Shown: positions 1 through 6,215, numbered from the stretch's first letter. The stretch: 7,594 nucleotides of DNA from Bacteroidales bacterium (GCA_003508755.1 DNTK01000587.1:1-7594), one strand, 5' to 3'. The notes: a model not told the origin generated them from the sequence alone. Translations and numbers: made by a program.

Positions 1-35
1 TGATTGGAGAATTCTCCAATCATTTTTTTATTTTT
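1..35 (+). terminator. Intrinsic terminator of the upstream unit, just before lspA
   Basis: Bases 1-22 form a perfect palindrome (TGATTGGAGAA and its exact reverse complement). It folds into a stem of about 9 bp with a four-base AATT loop, and is followed at once by a T-rich run (seven T, one A, five T) at 23-35. This is a textbook rho-independent terminator for plus-strand transcription entering from the left. It ends only 27 bases before the lspA start. The window starts at the first base of the repeat, so the stem may extend further upstream. In Bacteroidota the gene before lspA is often a DksA/TraR-type zinc-finger gene; that identity is background knowledge and not visible here. Confidence 0.85.
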
Positions 36-61
36 GGCCCACAAACATTAATAAAAACTAA

Positions 62-700
62 ATGTCAAAAACTCATAAAGCGATCCTAGTTGTTCTGCTC
101 ATTTTGCTGGCAGATCAAGTTTCGAAAATCATTGTAAAAACCAACATGCATCTGGGCGAATCTATCCCTGTATTTGGCAGCTGGTTTATGATCCGTTTTA
201 TCGAAAATCCAGGAATGGCTTTTGGTTGGGATATTCCCGGACAGTTTGGGAAAATTGCCCTGAGTCTTTTTCGTTTAGTAGCCATCATTGGTATAATATG
301 GTACCTGAGAAATCTTATACGTCAAAACGCACAAACACTTTTAGTGATTAGTGTAGCTATGATATTAGCCGGAGCAATAGGAAACTTGCTCGATAGCGCG
401 TTCTACGGATTGATATTCGACAAAGGAACAGTGTACGATCCGGAATATGGCAGATGGTTTGGATATGGCGGCCAGGCTGCTTTTGGTACACCTGGGTATG
501 CTGCCCCCTTTAAAGGTTGCGTAGTTGACATGTTGTATTTTCCTGTTATTGAAGGTACCTACCCCAGCTGGTTTCCTTTTAAGGCAGGAGAGAATTTTAT
601 TTTCTTTCGACCCATCTTTAATCTTGCCGATTCTTCCATTTCTGTTGGGGTTTTTATTATTTTACTTTTCCAAAAACGCCTTTTTCACAATTTGAAATAA
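62..700 (+). CDS. lspA: Lipoprotein signal peptidase (signal peptidase II), long form
   Basis: This inner-membrane aspartyl protease cuts the signal peptide from diacylglyceryl-modified prolipoproteins, just before the lipidated cysteine. Four hydrophobic segments are visible at about 8-26, 64-82, 92-110 and 188-204. Family motifs are present: DQVSK (18-22), ENPGMAFG (48-55), GNLLDS (107-112), VVDM with the first catalytic Asp at D156, and NLADSS with the second at D190. At 212 residues it is longer than the roughly 160-170 of proteobacterial enzymes. The extra length lies between GNLLDS and the first catalytic Asp (about 119-150) and between the two catalytic Asp (about 160-185), rich in Gly, Tyr, Phe and Pro. 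Bacteroidota members commonly carry such extensions. The ATG at 62 has only A-rich sequence before it, as is usual in this phylum. No terminator was found after the stop codon. Confidence 0.95.
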   Translation: MSKTHKAILVVLLILLADQVSKIIVKTNMHLGESIPVFGSWFMIRFIENPGMAFGWDIPGQFGKIALSLFRLVAIIGIIWYLRNLIRQNAQTLLVISVAMILAGAIGNLLDSAFYGLIFDKGTVYDPEYGRWFGYGGQAAFGTPGYAAPFKGCVVDMLYFPVIEGTYPSWFPFKAGENFIFFRPIFNLADSSISVGVFIILLFQKRLFHNLK

Positions 701-838
701 GCTTTTTAAGTTTACCAACTGAAAACACTTGTTCCTGGCAAAGCATATGCTCTTAACTCGTGCATAAAAATGTGTCAAATGAACATAATTTTTACATAAA
801 CTTGTGAAAAAGATAACAAACAATTAGATAATTACTTG

Positions 839-846
839 TATTTTTG
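839..846 (+). promoter_or_regulatory. Putative Bacteroidota -7 element of the ROK kinase gene
   Basis: TATTTTTG is an exact match to TAnnTTTG and lies 35 bases before the ATG at 882, giving a predicted leader of about 30 bases that includes a run of six C. No TTG (-33) motif sits at a spacing of 17-23 bases, so only the -7 half is supported. The rest of the 181-base gap from 701 is AT-rich and holds a short AGCATATGCT palindrome at 742-751 but no gene. Confidence 0.5.
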
Positions 847-881
847 TGGTTTAATATAAATATCCCCCCTAAGAAATAATA

Positions 882-1853
882 ATGAAGGAAGTAGTAATTG
901 GAATTGATATCGGAGGAACCTTTACTAAATTCGGAATTGTCGATAAAGAAGGTAACTGTTTAAAAGAAAATTTTACTAGCACCGACAAATACACCGAATT
1001 TGAAGTCTACCTGGAACATCTGCATACCGAAATTGAAGAGCTGATAAGCAGCATTAACGAAGAAATCGAAATTAAAGGCATCGGCATTGGGGCTCCCAAC
1101 GGTAATTATTACCACGGCACCATCGAGCATGCCCCTAACCTCAACTGGAAAGGGACCATTCCATTCGTTAATAAATTCAAAGAATATTTTCCTGGTTTGC
1201 CAATACGCTTAACAAATGATGCAAATGCTGCCGCTATTGGTGAAATGATTTATGGAGGTGCCAAGAATATGCGCGACTTTATTGTTATTACGCTTGGTAC
1301 CGGCCTTGGAAGTGGCATTGTTGTAAATGGCAATGTGGTATACGGACATGATGGCTTTGCCGGCGAAATGGGCCATTTAAACGTAAAACACCGCGGGCGC
1401 ATGTGTGGTTGTGGCAAAAGAGGTTGTCTCGAAACCTATGTTTCCGCAACAGGAATAAAGAGGACAGCCTTTAAACTGCTTGCCGAACGGGTAGATAAAA
1501 GTGAGTTGCGTGGCATTAGTTACAATGATCTGACTTCGAAGATGATTTCGGAAGCTGCCAAAAAAGGTGATAAAATTGCCTTAGATGCTTTTGAAATGAC
1601 CGGACGTGTGCTGGGTGTAAAACTGGCCGATGCGGTGGCCTTTTCAAGTCCCAAAAGCATTTTCATTTTTGGAGGTCTGGCCAAGGCTGGTGAACTTATT
1701 TTCGAACCAACACGCAGATACATGGAAGAGAACCTACTGCCCATATTTAAGGGTAAGGTTGAAATTCTTCCCTCGCAATTGCAGGATGCAAATGCTGCCG
1801 TGCTTGGAGCAAGTGCCCTGGCATGGCGCGAACTCCAAAAACTTAATGCGTAA
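882..1853 (+). CDS. ROK-family sugar kinase (glucokinase type)
   Basis: This cytoplasmic kinase most likely transfers phosphate from ATP to carbon 6 of glucose or a related hexose, feeding glycolysis. The 323 residues match the usual length of ROK kinases. The N-terminal phosphate-binding motif is DIGGTFTKFG (9-18). The catalytic base is D113 in LTNDANAA. A second nucleotide loop, GTGLGSG, lies at 139-145. Sugar-binding E162 and H165 sit in GEMGH, followed by the zinc-site cysteines C175, C177 and C182 of the ROK signature CGCGKRGCLE; E184 should also contact sugar. FIFGGL (261-266) matches the adenosine-binding region. All catalytic and zinc residues are present, so it is an active kinase and not a ROK repressor; there is no N-terminal helix-turn-helix. 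Substrate choice among glucose, mannose and N-acetylglucosamine cannot be read from sequence, so no gene symbol is given. It appears monocistronic, with a -7 element before and a terminator after it. Confidence 0.92.
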   Translation: MKEVVIGIDIGGTFTKFGIVDKEGNCLKENFTSTDKYTEFEVYLEHLHTEIEELISSINEEIEIKGIGIGAPNGNYYHGTIEHAPNLNWKGTIPFVNKFKEYFPGLPIRLTNDANAAAIGEMIYGGAKNMRDFIVITLGTGLGSGIVVNGNVVYGHDGFAGEMGHLNVKHRGRMCGCGKRGCLETYVSATGIKRTAFKLLAERVDKSELRGISYNDLTSKMISEAAKKGDKIALDAFEMTGRVLGVKLADAVAFSSPKSIFIFGGLAKAGELIFEPTRRYMEENLLPIFKGKVEILPSQLQDANAAVLGASALAWRELQKLNA

Positions 1854-1875
1854 AACACTTTTTTACATAAATCTT

Positions 1876-1907
1876 AAATGGGTTCCTTGGGACCCATTTT
1901 TTATTTC
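1876..1907 (+). terminator. Intrinsic terminator of the ROK kinase gene
   Basis: Bases 1876-1885 (AAATGGGTTC) pair with 1890-1899 (GGACCCATTT) around a CTTG loop, with one G-U pair. The T-tract at 1897-1906 (six T, one A, three T) overlaps and follows the 3' arm. The hairpin starts 23 bases after the kinase stop codon. Confidence 0.88.
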
Positions 1908-1961
1908 ACTATGTTTGGTGGCTAAAACTCTTAATCCGAACAAAATAACTCATTACCAGAC

Positions 1962-1995
1962 AAAAGGTCTTATTAATCATAAAATATAACCTTTT
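1962..1995. repeat. Inverted repeat before the receiver gene at 2040
   Basis: AAAAGGT (1962-1968) and ACCTTTT (1989-1995) are perfect complements separated by 20 AT-rich bases, 45 bases before the receiver start. It could be an operator, but 7 bp in AT-rich DNA can arise by chance. No convincing TAnnTTTG element was found between 1908 and 2039. Confidence 0.25.
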
Positions 1996-2039
1996 AAGCT
2001 GCATACCGTATTATTTCTTGTAACCTCGATTATACTAAA

Positions 2040-2417
2040 ATGGAGCATCCAAACCTCGAACAAAAGAACATCCTTGTCGTTGAAGACGAAGAAAGAAACT
2101 GGCTACTCATTCGCGATATCATTGAATTGTGCAATGGTAATGCCATTTGGGCCGAATCGGGTATGCAAGCAGTAGATAAAGTAAAAGCAGGTAATATTAG
2201 CTTAGTTTTAATGGATCTTCAGTTACCATTTATGAGTGGTATTGAAACAACCCGAAAAATCCGAGAAATAAACAAAGAAGTACCTGTAATTGCTCAGACA
2301 GCTTTCAGTGATCCTGAATTACTACACAAGTGCACCAAAGCGGGTTGCAATAAATATATCCTAAAACCTTTGGATGTGAATGAAATGTATAATGTGCTTA
2401 GCGATTATTTGTGCTAA
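2040..2417 (+). CDS. Stand-alone CheY-like response regulator (receiver domain only)
   Basis: The 125-residue protein is one receiver domain and nothing else. After a short tail (1-9) come the beta-1 strand ILVVEDEE with acidic residues E15 and D16, the phospho-acceptor D59 in LVLMDLQLP, the switch residue T87 in VIAQTA, and the conserved K109 in ILKPLD. All residues needed for Mg-dependent phosphorylation are present. The AQTA and AGCNKYILKP wording resembles receivers at the C-terminus of hybrid histidine kinases in Bacteroidota more than DNA-binding regulators. It should therefore act through protein-protein contact or as a phosphate shuttle. No kinase is encoded nearby, so it is an orphan with unknown partner. 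The stop codon overlaps that of the convergent DUF2461 gene. Confidence 0.92.
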   Translation: MEHPNLEQKNILVVEDEERNWLLIRDIIELCNGNAIWAESGMQAVDKVKAGNISLVLMDLQLPFMSGIETTRKIREINKEVPVIAQTAFSDPELLHKCTKAGCNKYILKPLDVNEMYNVLSDYLC

Positions 2418-3076
2418 CCCTTTTGTACAGCAAAGTTTAGGAATCGGTTCAAGGGATACAAAGACTTGTAGACTTCTTTAATTTCCTTTAAGAAATCAAT
2501 TTTACAGAAATCTTCGGAATTGTACTGTTTAATTACTGTGTAGTGCTTGAATTTTAAGTATTCCAATCCCCTGAAATCGTCTGGAAAACCTTTGGGTTTT
2601 GTTTTAAGCTTTTCAGCATCGATGGCCTTGAAGTGTTTTATAAACTCAGGGTGCGTCACAATTTCTTCAAATTCTTCAAGGTTCTCAAAGATTTCTTGTC
2701 GTATGGATTTTAAAACAGGTGATGGTGGCATATAAATGCCTCCTGCCAGGAAGGAGCCAGCTGGATCTAAATGCAGATAATAGCCTGCATTTCCTTTGTT
2801 TCGTCCGCCAGGTGCAATAAATGCTCCAAAGTTGGTTTTGTAAGGCGATTTATCCTTGGAAAACCGAATATCGCGATTTATCCGAAACACACAGTTTTTG
2901 GGTTCTAATCCGGCCACTGATTTATCAAAGGAACTAATTTCGTGTATGATAAGCTCAATATTCTGATTAAAGTTATCTCGGCATGATTGGTAACGGGGTT
3001 TATTTTCGTGAAACCACTCTTTGTAATTGTTGGCCGATAAGTCGCCTAGGAAACTAAAAATGTCGGGTGTAAACAT
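2414..3076 (-). CDS. DUF2461 (TIGR02453-type) protein of unknown function
   Basis: The 220 residues are close to full family length and match the DUF2461 pattern. There is an N-terminal FLGDLSANNYKEWF block (9-22). The strongly conserved core follows: RINRDIRFSKDKSPYKTNFG (65-84), then GYYLHLD (98-104) and GGIYMPP (112-118). KGFP (162-165) leads a C-terminal block that includes YLKFKHYTV (173-181). The basic and aromatic residues of the RDIRFSKDKSPYK motif are intact, but no biochemical role is established for the family. No signal peptide or membrane segment is seen, so it is probably cytoplasmic. The start is the ATG at 3076. It lies 49 bases downstream of ispG on the same strand with no terminator between, so the two are probably co-transcribed. 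Whether it has any link to isoprenoid synthesis is unknown. Confidence 0.88.
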   Translation of the reverse strand: MFTPDIFSFLGDLSANNYKEWFHENKPRYQSCRDNFNQNIELIIHEISSFDKSVAGLEPKNCVFRINRDIRFSKDKSPYKTNFGAFIAPGGRNKGNAGYYLHLDPAGSFLAGGIYMPPSPVLKSIRQEIFENLEEFEEIVTHPEFIKHFKAIDAEKLKTKPKGFPDDFRGLEYLKFKHYTVIKQYNSEDFCKIDFLKEIKEVYKSLYPLNRFLNFAVQKG

Positions 3077-3125
3077 GTTAAATAGGGCTTTGGTTTCTTA
3101 TATACTAAACAACTCATTTTATCCG

Positions 3126-4958
3126 TTATGGTTCAACCCAATCGCCCCTATCTTTTATAAGATTAATCAATTCGTCTACTGCCAAGTTCTCTGGAACACC
3201 CCTTTTAATCAATTCTTTTTGATGGTATAGATTTACTTTGCCCGGTGCTCCGCCAATATAGCCATAATCGGCATCGGCCATTTCGCCCAGACCATTTACG
3301 ATACATCCCATAATACCAATTTTTAATCCGGTTAAGTGCCTGGTGCGTTCGCGAATATACCGGGTTGTTTCCTGAATATTAAACTGGGTACGCCCACATG
3401 AAGGACACGAAATATACTCGGGTTTTGTTGTGCGCATGCGACTGGCCTGTAGAATCCCAAAACTAACAGAGCAAACCTCCTGTTGTGAAACATTTCCTGT
3501 ATTTGCAATCCATATTCCGTCAACCAGTCCATCCAAAAGTAAGCCCCCGGAATCTGCAGCAGCTTTTACTTGCAAAGTTTCTATATCATCTGTTTGATAG
3601 CATATTTTAACTATCACCGGCAGCTTGATTCCATGCATGGTTAACCGAACAATGGCACTGCGCAAATCAGCAAGCATATTCAGGTTATTACTGGAAAGTA
3701 CCAGTACCTTGTTTTTAAGTACTTGAAGCTTTCTGAATGCAGCATTGTTTAATTCTGCTGTACGTATGCGAACAAAGCATGGATCTACAAAATCTAATAG
3801 GTCTTTATGCTGCAGCGTCACCAATGGCAATAGGTTGTTTTTTGTGTTAAGATCCGTTTTATTGTCCAGCTCTACCAGGTTTTGTATATCTGGTATTGGG
3901 TCTTGATGATGATTAATAAAAACAAAATCCGGATGCAAATTTCCTGAACACTCTTGACTATCGGCGATCACAACTGGCACCTGCTTGCCTCCTACCTGAA
4001 GCACTTGAGTCGATTGTCTGCGGGTAAAACTAAATGGATTAATGAAATATTTGCCAAGAGGCGGAATATCTCCGGCTTGCGTATGATTGGCAAAATGCAT
4101 GACTAATTTTCTTGCTACGGGAATCTCACATTCAGGCTCCTCTGTGAGCGACACCCTTATGGTATCGCCAATTCCATCTGCCAGGAGTGCACCGATGCCA
4201 ACTGCCGATTTTATTCTTCCATCTTCGCCCTCTCCGGCTTCGGTTACACCCAGGTGTAAAGGAAAATGCATGTTTTCTTCTTTCATCCGTACTGCAAGCA
4301 AGCGCACTGACTGTACCATAATCATGGTATTACTGGCCTTCATCGAAACCACTACATTCATAAAGTTTTCCTGCTTACAAAAACGTAAAAATTCCATCGC
4401 CGATTCCACCATTCCTTCAGGTGTATCGCCATAACGGCTCATAATGCGATCCGAAAGTGAGCCATGGTTTGTGCCTATGCGCAGTGCTGTGTTATGTTCT
4501 CTGCAGATGTGTAATAAGGGTAAAAATTCCTGTCGAATTCGATCCAGCTCGGCAGCATATTCTGTGTCGGAGTAGTCAAGCTGTTCAAACTTTTTGCTAT
4601 CGGCAAAATTTCCGGGATTTATACGCACCTTTTCGACAAGCTTAGCGGCTTCAAAGGCTATTTTCTGATTAAAATGAATATCCGCAACCAGGGGTATGTG
4701 GTGTACCCCTGCTAAAAGCTTTTCCTTTATGGCCCGAATGTGCTCAATATCGCGCATCGAAGGAACTGTAACACGAACAATCTGTGCCCCTGCTTCATCA
4801 GCTTTCAATATCTGTTCCACCGAACCATCGATATCAGAGGTAGCTTTACTGGTCATGGTCTGAATTACGATTGGGGCATCGCTCCCGATGTTTACGGGTC
4901 CAACTCTTACGGTGTTTGTGTAACGTCGTTTATAATGGATAAGTGATTCGCAATACAT
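3126..4958 (-). CDS. ispG: 4-hydroxy-3-methylbut-2-enyl diphosphate synthase, three-domain form
   Basis: IspG (GcpE) reduces methylerythritol cyclodiphosphate to HMBPP, the penultimate step of the MEP isoprenoid pathway, using a [4Fe-4S] cluster. From the ATG at 4958 the protein has 610 residues. The order is a TIM-barrel domain (about 8-285, with IQTMTS, RINPGN and GVTEAGEGEDGRIKS), a middle domain (about 305-505), and a C-terminal iron-sulfur domain (about 510-610). Cluster ligands are C518 and C521 in SCPSCGRT and C552 in GCIVNGLGE, with E559 as the expected fourth ligand. Proteobacterial IspG is near 370 residues and lacks the middle domain; the long form is normal in Bacteroidota, Chlamydiae and plants. 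A GTG at 4985 would add nine residues, but it lies in a hairpin loop and the homologous part starts near SLIHYKRRYTN, so the ATG is preferred. It probably heads an operon with the DUF2461 gene. Confidence 0.95.
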   Translation of the reverse strand: MYCESLIHYKRRYTNTVRVGPVNIGSDAPIVIQTMTSKATSDIDGSVEQILKADEAGAQIVRVTVPSMRDIEHIRAIKEKLLAGVHHIPLVADIHFNQKIAFEAAKLVEKVRINPGNFADSKKFEQLDYSDTEYAAELDRIRQEFLPLLHICREHNTALRIGTNHGSLSDRIMSRYGDTPEGMVESAMEFLRFCKQENFMNVVVSMKASNTMIMVQSVRLLAVRMKEENMHFPLHLGVTEAGEGEDGRIKSAVGIGALLADGIGDTIRVSLTEEPECEIPVARKLVMHFANHTQAGDIPPLGKYFINPFSFTRRQSTQVLQVGGKQVPVVIADSQECSGNLHPDFVFINHHQDPIPDIQNLVELDNKTDLNTKNNLLPLVTLQHKDLLDFVDPCFVRIRTAELNNAAFRKLQVLKNKVLVLSSNNLNMLADLRSAIVRLTMHGIKLPVIVKICYQTDDIETLQVKAAADSGGLLLDGLVDGIWIANTGNVSQQEVCSVSFGILQASRMRTTKPEYISCPSCGRTQFNIQETTRYIRERTRHLTGLKIGIMGCIVNGLGEMADADYGYIGGAPGKVNLYHQKELIKRGVPENLAVDELINLIKDRGDWVEP

Positions 4959-4960
4959 AG

Positions 4961-5002
4961 ATATATAAAAAGTTAGTCCTGCCACCGAATGACAGGACTA
5001 AC
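4961..5002 (-). terminator. Hairpin with T-tract just before ispG: terminator or leader element
   Basis: GTTAGTCCTG (4972-4981) and CAGGACTAAC (4993-5002) are perfect 10-bp complements. After one mismatch, two inner base pairs close a five-base loop. Read on the minus strand the hairpin is followed by TTTTTATATAT (4971-4961), which makes it an intrinsic terminator for transcripts coming from the receiver gene at 5171-5551, about 170 bases upstream. The ispG ATG lies only 13 bases beyond the stem, so the same structure would fall in the leader of any ispG transcript that starts upstream of it. On the plus strand no T-tract follows. Confidence 0.6.
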
Positions 5003-5009
5003 AAAATTA
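5002..5009 (-). promoter_or_regulatory. Putative -7 element of ispG
   Basis: On the minus strand these bases read TAATTTTG, an exact TAnnTTTG match, 43 bases before the ispG ATG. Its last base is also the first base of the hairpin stem, and transcription would start inside the first stem arm at about 4995-4998. No TTG at normal -33 spacing was found. The remainder of the 4959-5170 gap is AT-rich and has a weak 7-bp inverted repeat (5122-5128 with 5143-5149) lacking a T-tract. Confidence 0.45.
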
Positions 5010-5170
5010 AAAACAATCAGCAATTTCTCTCACATCACAATATCAATCTCCCTCATGAAATTGTTTTAACCAAACCCAAATTCATTATTAAATATATAAA
5101 ATATTTAGGCTCAGATAGTTATTTCCAAAATGCTTGGTATCATTGGAAAAAAGTGATATGCGTCACCTGT

Positions 5171-5551
5171 TTAGAAACTATACTCAATGGCGAGTGCTTT
5201 ATCGAGTGTTTCTTTGCTTATCTCATCTTTGATGATGTAGGAGCGTGCTCCTGCTTCTATCATCTGAACAATATACTTCATTTCTGAATGAAAAGATACG
5301 GCAATAATAACCAGGTTTCTGTAAAGCTGGGTAGCCTCGCGTGTTGCTTCGATTCCATTTAATGTGGGCATATTGATGTCCATAAATACGGTATCGTAAA
5401 GCTTGTTATTAAGCTCTGACAAGCATTGATCGCCATCTTTTACAATTGTGATTTCTTCAATCTGGTCCTGAAAAGAATCTAAAAGCATAAACTTCAATGC
5501 TTTTGCAAAGTGAGGGTTATCATCTGCTATGAGTATCTTTTGTTTTTTCAT
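5171..5551 (-). CDS. NarL-type receiver domain protein without an output domain
   Basis: From the ATG at 5551 the protein has 126 residues and is one receiver domain. It has the acidic pair D10/D11 in ILIADDN, the phospho-acceptor D58 in TVFMDINMP, switch residue S86 in IIAVS, and K108 in GARSYIIKDE. The last motif is typical of NarL/FixJ regulators, which usually continue into a LuxR-type helix-turn-helix. Here the protein stops at IEYSF, and no such domain is evident downstream, so it is either a natural single-domain regulator or a descendant of a shortened NarL protein. A reading frame from the TTG at 5575 was rejected because that codon lies inside the -7 element. The predicted leader is about 15-18 bases, with AGAGG directly before the ATG, too close for a normal ribosome site. 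No kinase is adjacent. It shares strand and vicinity with the STAS-like gene upstream. Confidence 0.88.
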   Translation of the reverse strand: MKKQKILIADDNPHFAKALKFMLLDSFQDQIEEITIVKDGDQCLSELNNKLYDTVFMDINMPTLNGIEATREATQLYRNLVIIAVSFHSEMKYIVQMIEAGARSYIIKDEISKETLDKALAIEYSF

Positions 5552-5559
5552 ACCTCTGC

Positions 5560-5580
5560 TACATTTAATCGTCAAATGTA
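5560..5580 (-). promoter_or_regulatory. -7 element of the receiver gene inside a perfect dyad
   Basis: Bases 5573-5580 read TACATTTG on the minus strand, an exact TAnnTTTG match, 22 bases before the ATG at 5551. TACATTT (5560-5566) and AAATGTA (5574-5580) are perfect 7-bp complements with a 7-base spacer, so the dyad covers the -7 element and the expected transcription start. That placement suits a repressor site or autoregulation, but this is inference. No TTG -33 motif is seen at normal spacing. Confidence 0.5.
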
Positions 5581-5661
5581 TTCAGAACCACCACGTTTGA
5601 GAATAGTACTGATACGTAATTTGTATCTGCTATTACTTAATCTTTTTTAAGTACATTCGGT

Positions 5662-5704
5662 CATAAATAAGAACAGGGCGACAAAATCGAATCTGCCACC
5701 CTGT
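5662..5704 (-). terminator. Strand-specific hairpin, probable terminator of the STAS-like unit
   Basis: Bases 5673-5685 pair with 5692-5704 as a 13-bp stem with a six-base loop. Ten pairs are Watson-Crick. The other three are G-U in minus-strand RNA, but would be A-C mismatches in plus-strand RNA. The hairpin is therefore stable only when transcribed on the minus strand, which is the direction of the STAS-like gene ending at 5865. A U-rich but broken tract (TCTTATTTATG) follows. It may terminate that transcript about 160 bases after its stop codon, or act as a leader or 3'-end structure. Confidence 0.5.
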
Positions 5705-5825
5705 CGTCTACCTAAATCCAACCAAACCCTACATCAAATTATTAATCATTAATACCTTTTATAATCACTAATTTGATCTTTCGTTTTGTACAGAACAAAG
5801 ATATTTTATGCCCTTCCAATCTGCC

Positions 5826-5841
5826 TAGGTATAAATACCTA
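5826..5841. repeat. Short palindrome downstream of the STAS-like gene
   Basis: TAGGTAT (5826-5832) and ATACCTA (5835-5841) are perfect complements separated by two A. With so short a spacer it suits a protein-binding site better than an RNA hairpin. Its role is unknown. Confidence 0.35.
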
Positions 5842-5852
5842 TTTGGTGAGCA

Positions 5853-5880
5853 TTTTTACCCATATTAATTTGGGTAAAAA
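5853..5880. repeat. Perfect 10-bp inverted repeat spanning the STAS-like stop codon
   Basis: TTTTTACCCA (5853-5862) and TGGGTAAAAA (5871-5880) are exact complements around an 8-base AT loop that contains the minus-strand stop codon TAA. One arm encodes the last residues FYP. The T-run leads and the A-run trails on both strands, the opposite of a terminator with a trailing U-tract, so it is not called a terminator. It may protect the mRNA 3' region or bind a protein. Confidence 0.5.
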
Positions 5881-6215
5881 CCGACACTTTCAAAAGCAAA
5901 ATACTCGAGATCATTTGCCTTTGGTTGTGACATTTTGGAAATTGCACCAACTGAATTCACTTTTGATGCTCCCAGGGTAGTAAAAACTCTCTTGGCTTTT
6001 GACTGAATGCTCCGGTGAATTGTTCGATCGGTATGCATTCCATCAAGGTCTAAAATAACTTTAAAGCCATTGGTTAGTTTTTTTATCTCCTTGCGAGCTA
6101 AATAAAATGCCAGTTCCACTTCCGACTTCATAAAAAAACCTCTCAATTGTATGAGAAGACTGTTGTTTGGAACATCGGCTTTTACTTTAAAGGAATCAAT
6201 CATGGCTATCCGCAT
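5865..6215 (-). CDS. Small STAS-like (SpoIIAA-like) protein, function unknown
   Basis: The 116 residues have no clear assigned family, but the layout resembles STAS-like single-domain proteins. A beta strand NSLLIQLRGF (18-27) is followed by EVELAFYLARKEIKKL (32-47), then GFKVILDLDGM (50-60), and a second helix-rich half (62-80). STAS proteins usually mediate partner switching or bind small ligands; the DSxG-type phosphorylated serine motif of true anti-sigma antagonists is not evident after the DLDGM strand. No signal peptide or membrane segment is seen. The ATG at 6215 is used. An ATG at 6203 (MIDSFKVK, 112 residues) is a real alternative, since the predicted transcript start leaves only about 7-9 bases before the first ATG. 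It sits upstream of the orphan NarL-type receiver on the same strand, with a hairpin between them. Confidence is high for a gene, low for the fold. Confidence 0.65.
   Translation of the reverse strand: MRIAMIDSFKVKADVPNNSLLIQLRGFFMKSEVELAFYLARKEIKKLTNGFKVILDLDGMHTDRTIHRSIQSKAKRVFTTLGASKVNSVGAISKMSQPKANDLEYFAFESVGFYPN

Larger units (their letters stand above)
5552..5864. other. Gene-free stretch between the STAS-like and receiver genes
   Basis: This 313-base AT-rich stretch holds the receiver promoter (5573-5580), a dyad around it (5560-5580), the strand-specific hairpin (5673-5704), a palindrome (5826-5841), and one arm of a perfect inverted repeat over the STAS-like stop codon (5853-5880). 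A plus-strand frame at 5786-5980 is not credible as a gene: it runs into the STAS-like coding sequence and shows no family features. Confidence 0.6.

Noticed and set aside
1630..1989. A 119-codon plus-strand open frame at the end of the ROK gene.
   Set aside because: It lies mostly in another frame of the ROK coding sequence, runs through the terminator and has no family features.
4959..4985. A longer IspG starting at the GTG at 4985.
   Set aside because: The codon lies in the hairpin loop, the added residues resemble nothing in the family, and an ATG at 4958 fits the homologous start.
5122..5149. A TTTCCAA/TTGGAAA inverted repeat as terminator of the receiver gene.
   Set aside because: The stem is short and AT-rich and no T-tract follows on the minus strand; the hairpin at 4972-5002 is a far better candidate.
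5552..5575. A longer receiver starting at the TTG at 5575.
   Set aside because: The codon overlaps the -7 element, and the conserved domain starts right after the ATG at 5551.
5853..5880. The perfect repeat at the STAS-like stop codon as a bidirectional terminator.
   Set aside because: On both strands the 3' arm ends in A and no U-tract follows.
5786..5980. A 64-codon plus-strand open frame.
   Set aside because: It overlaps the STAS-like gene on the other strand, crosses two palindromes and looks like a random translation.
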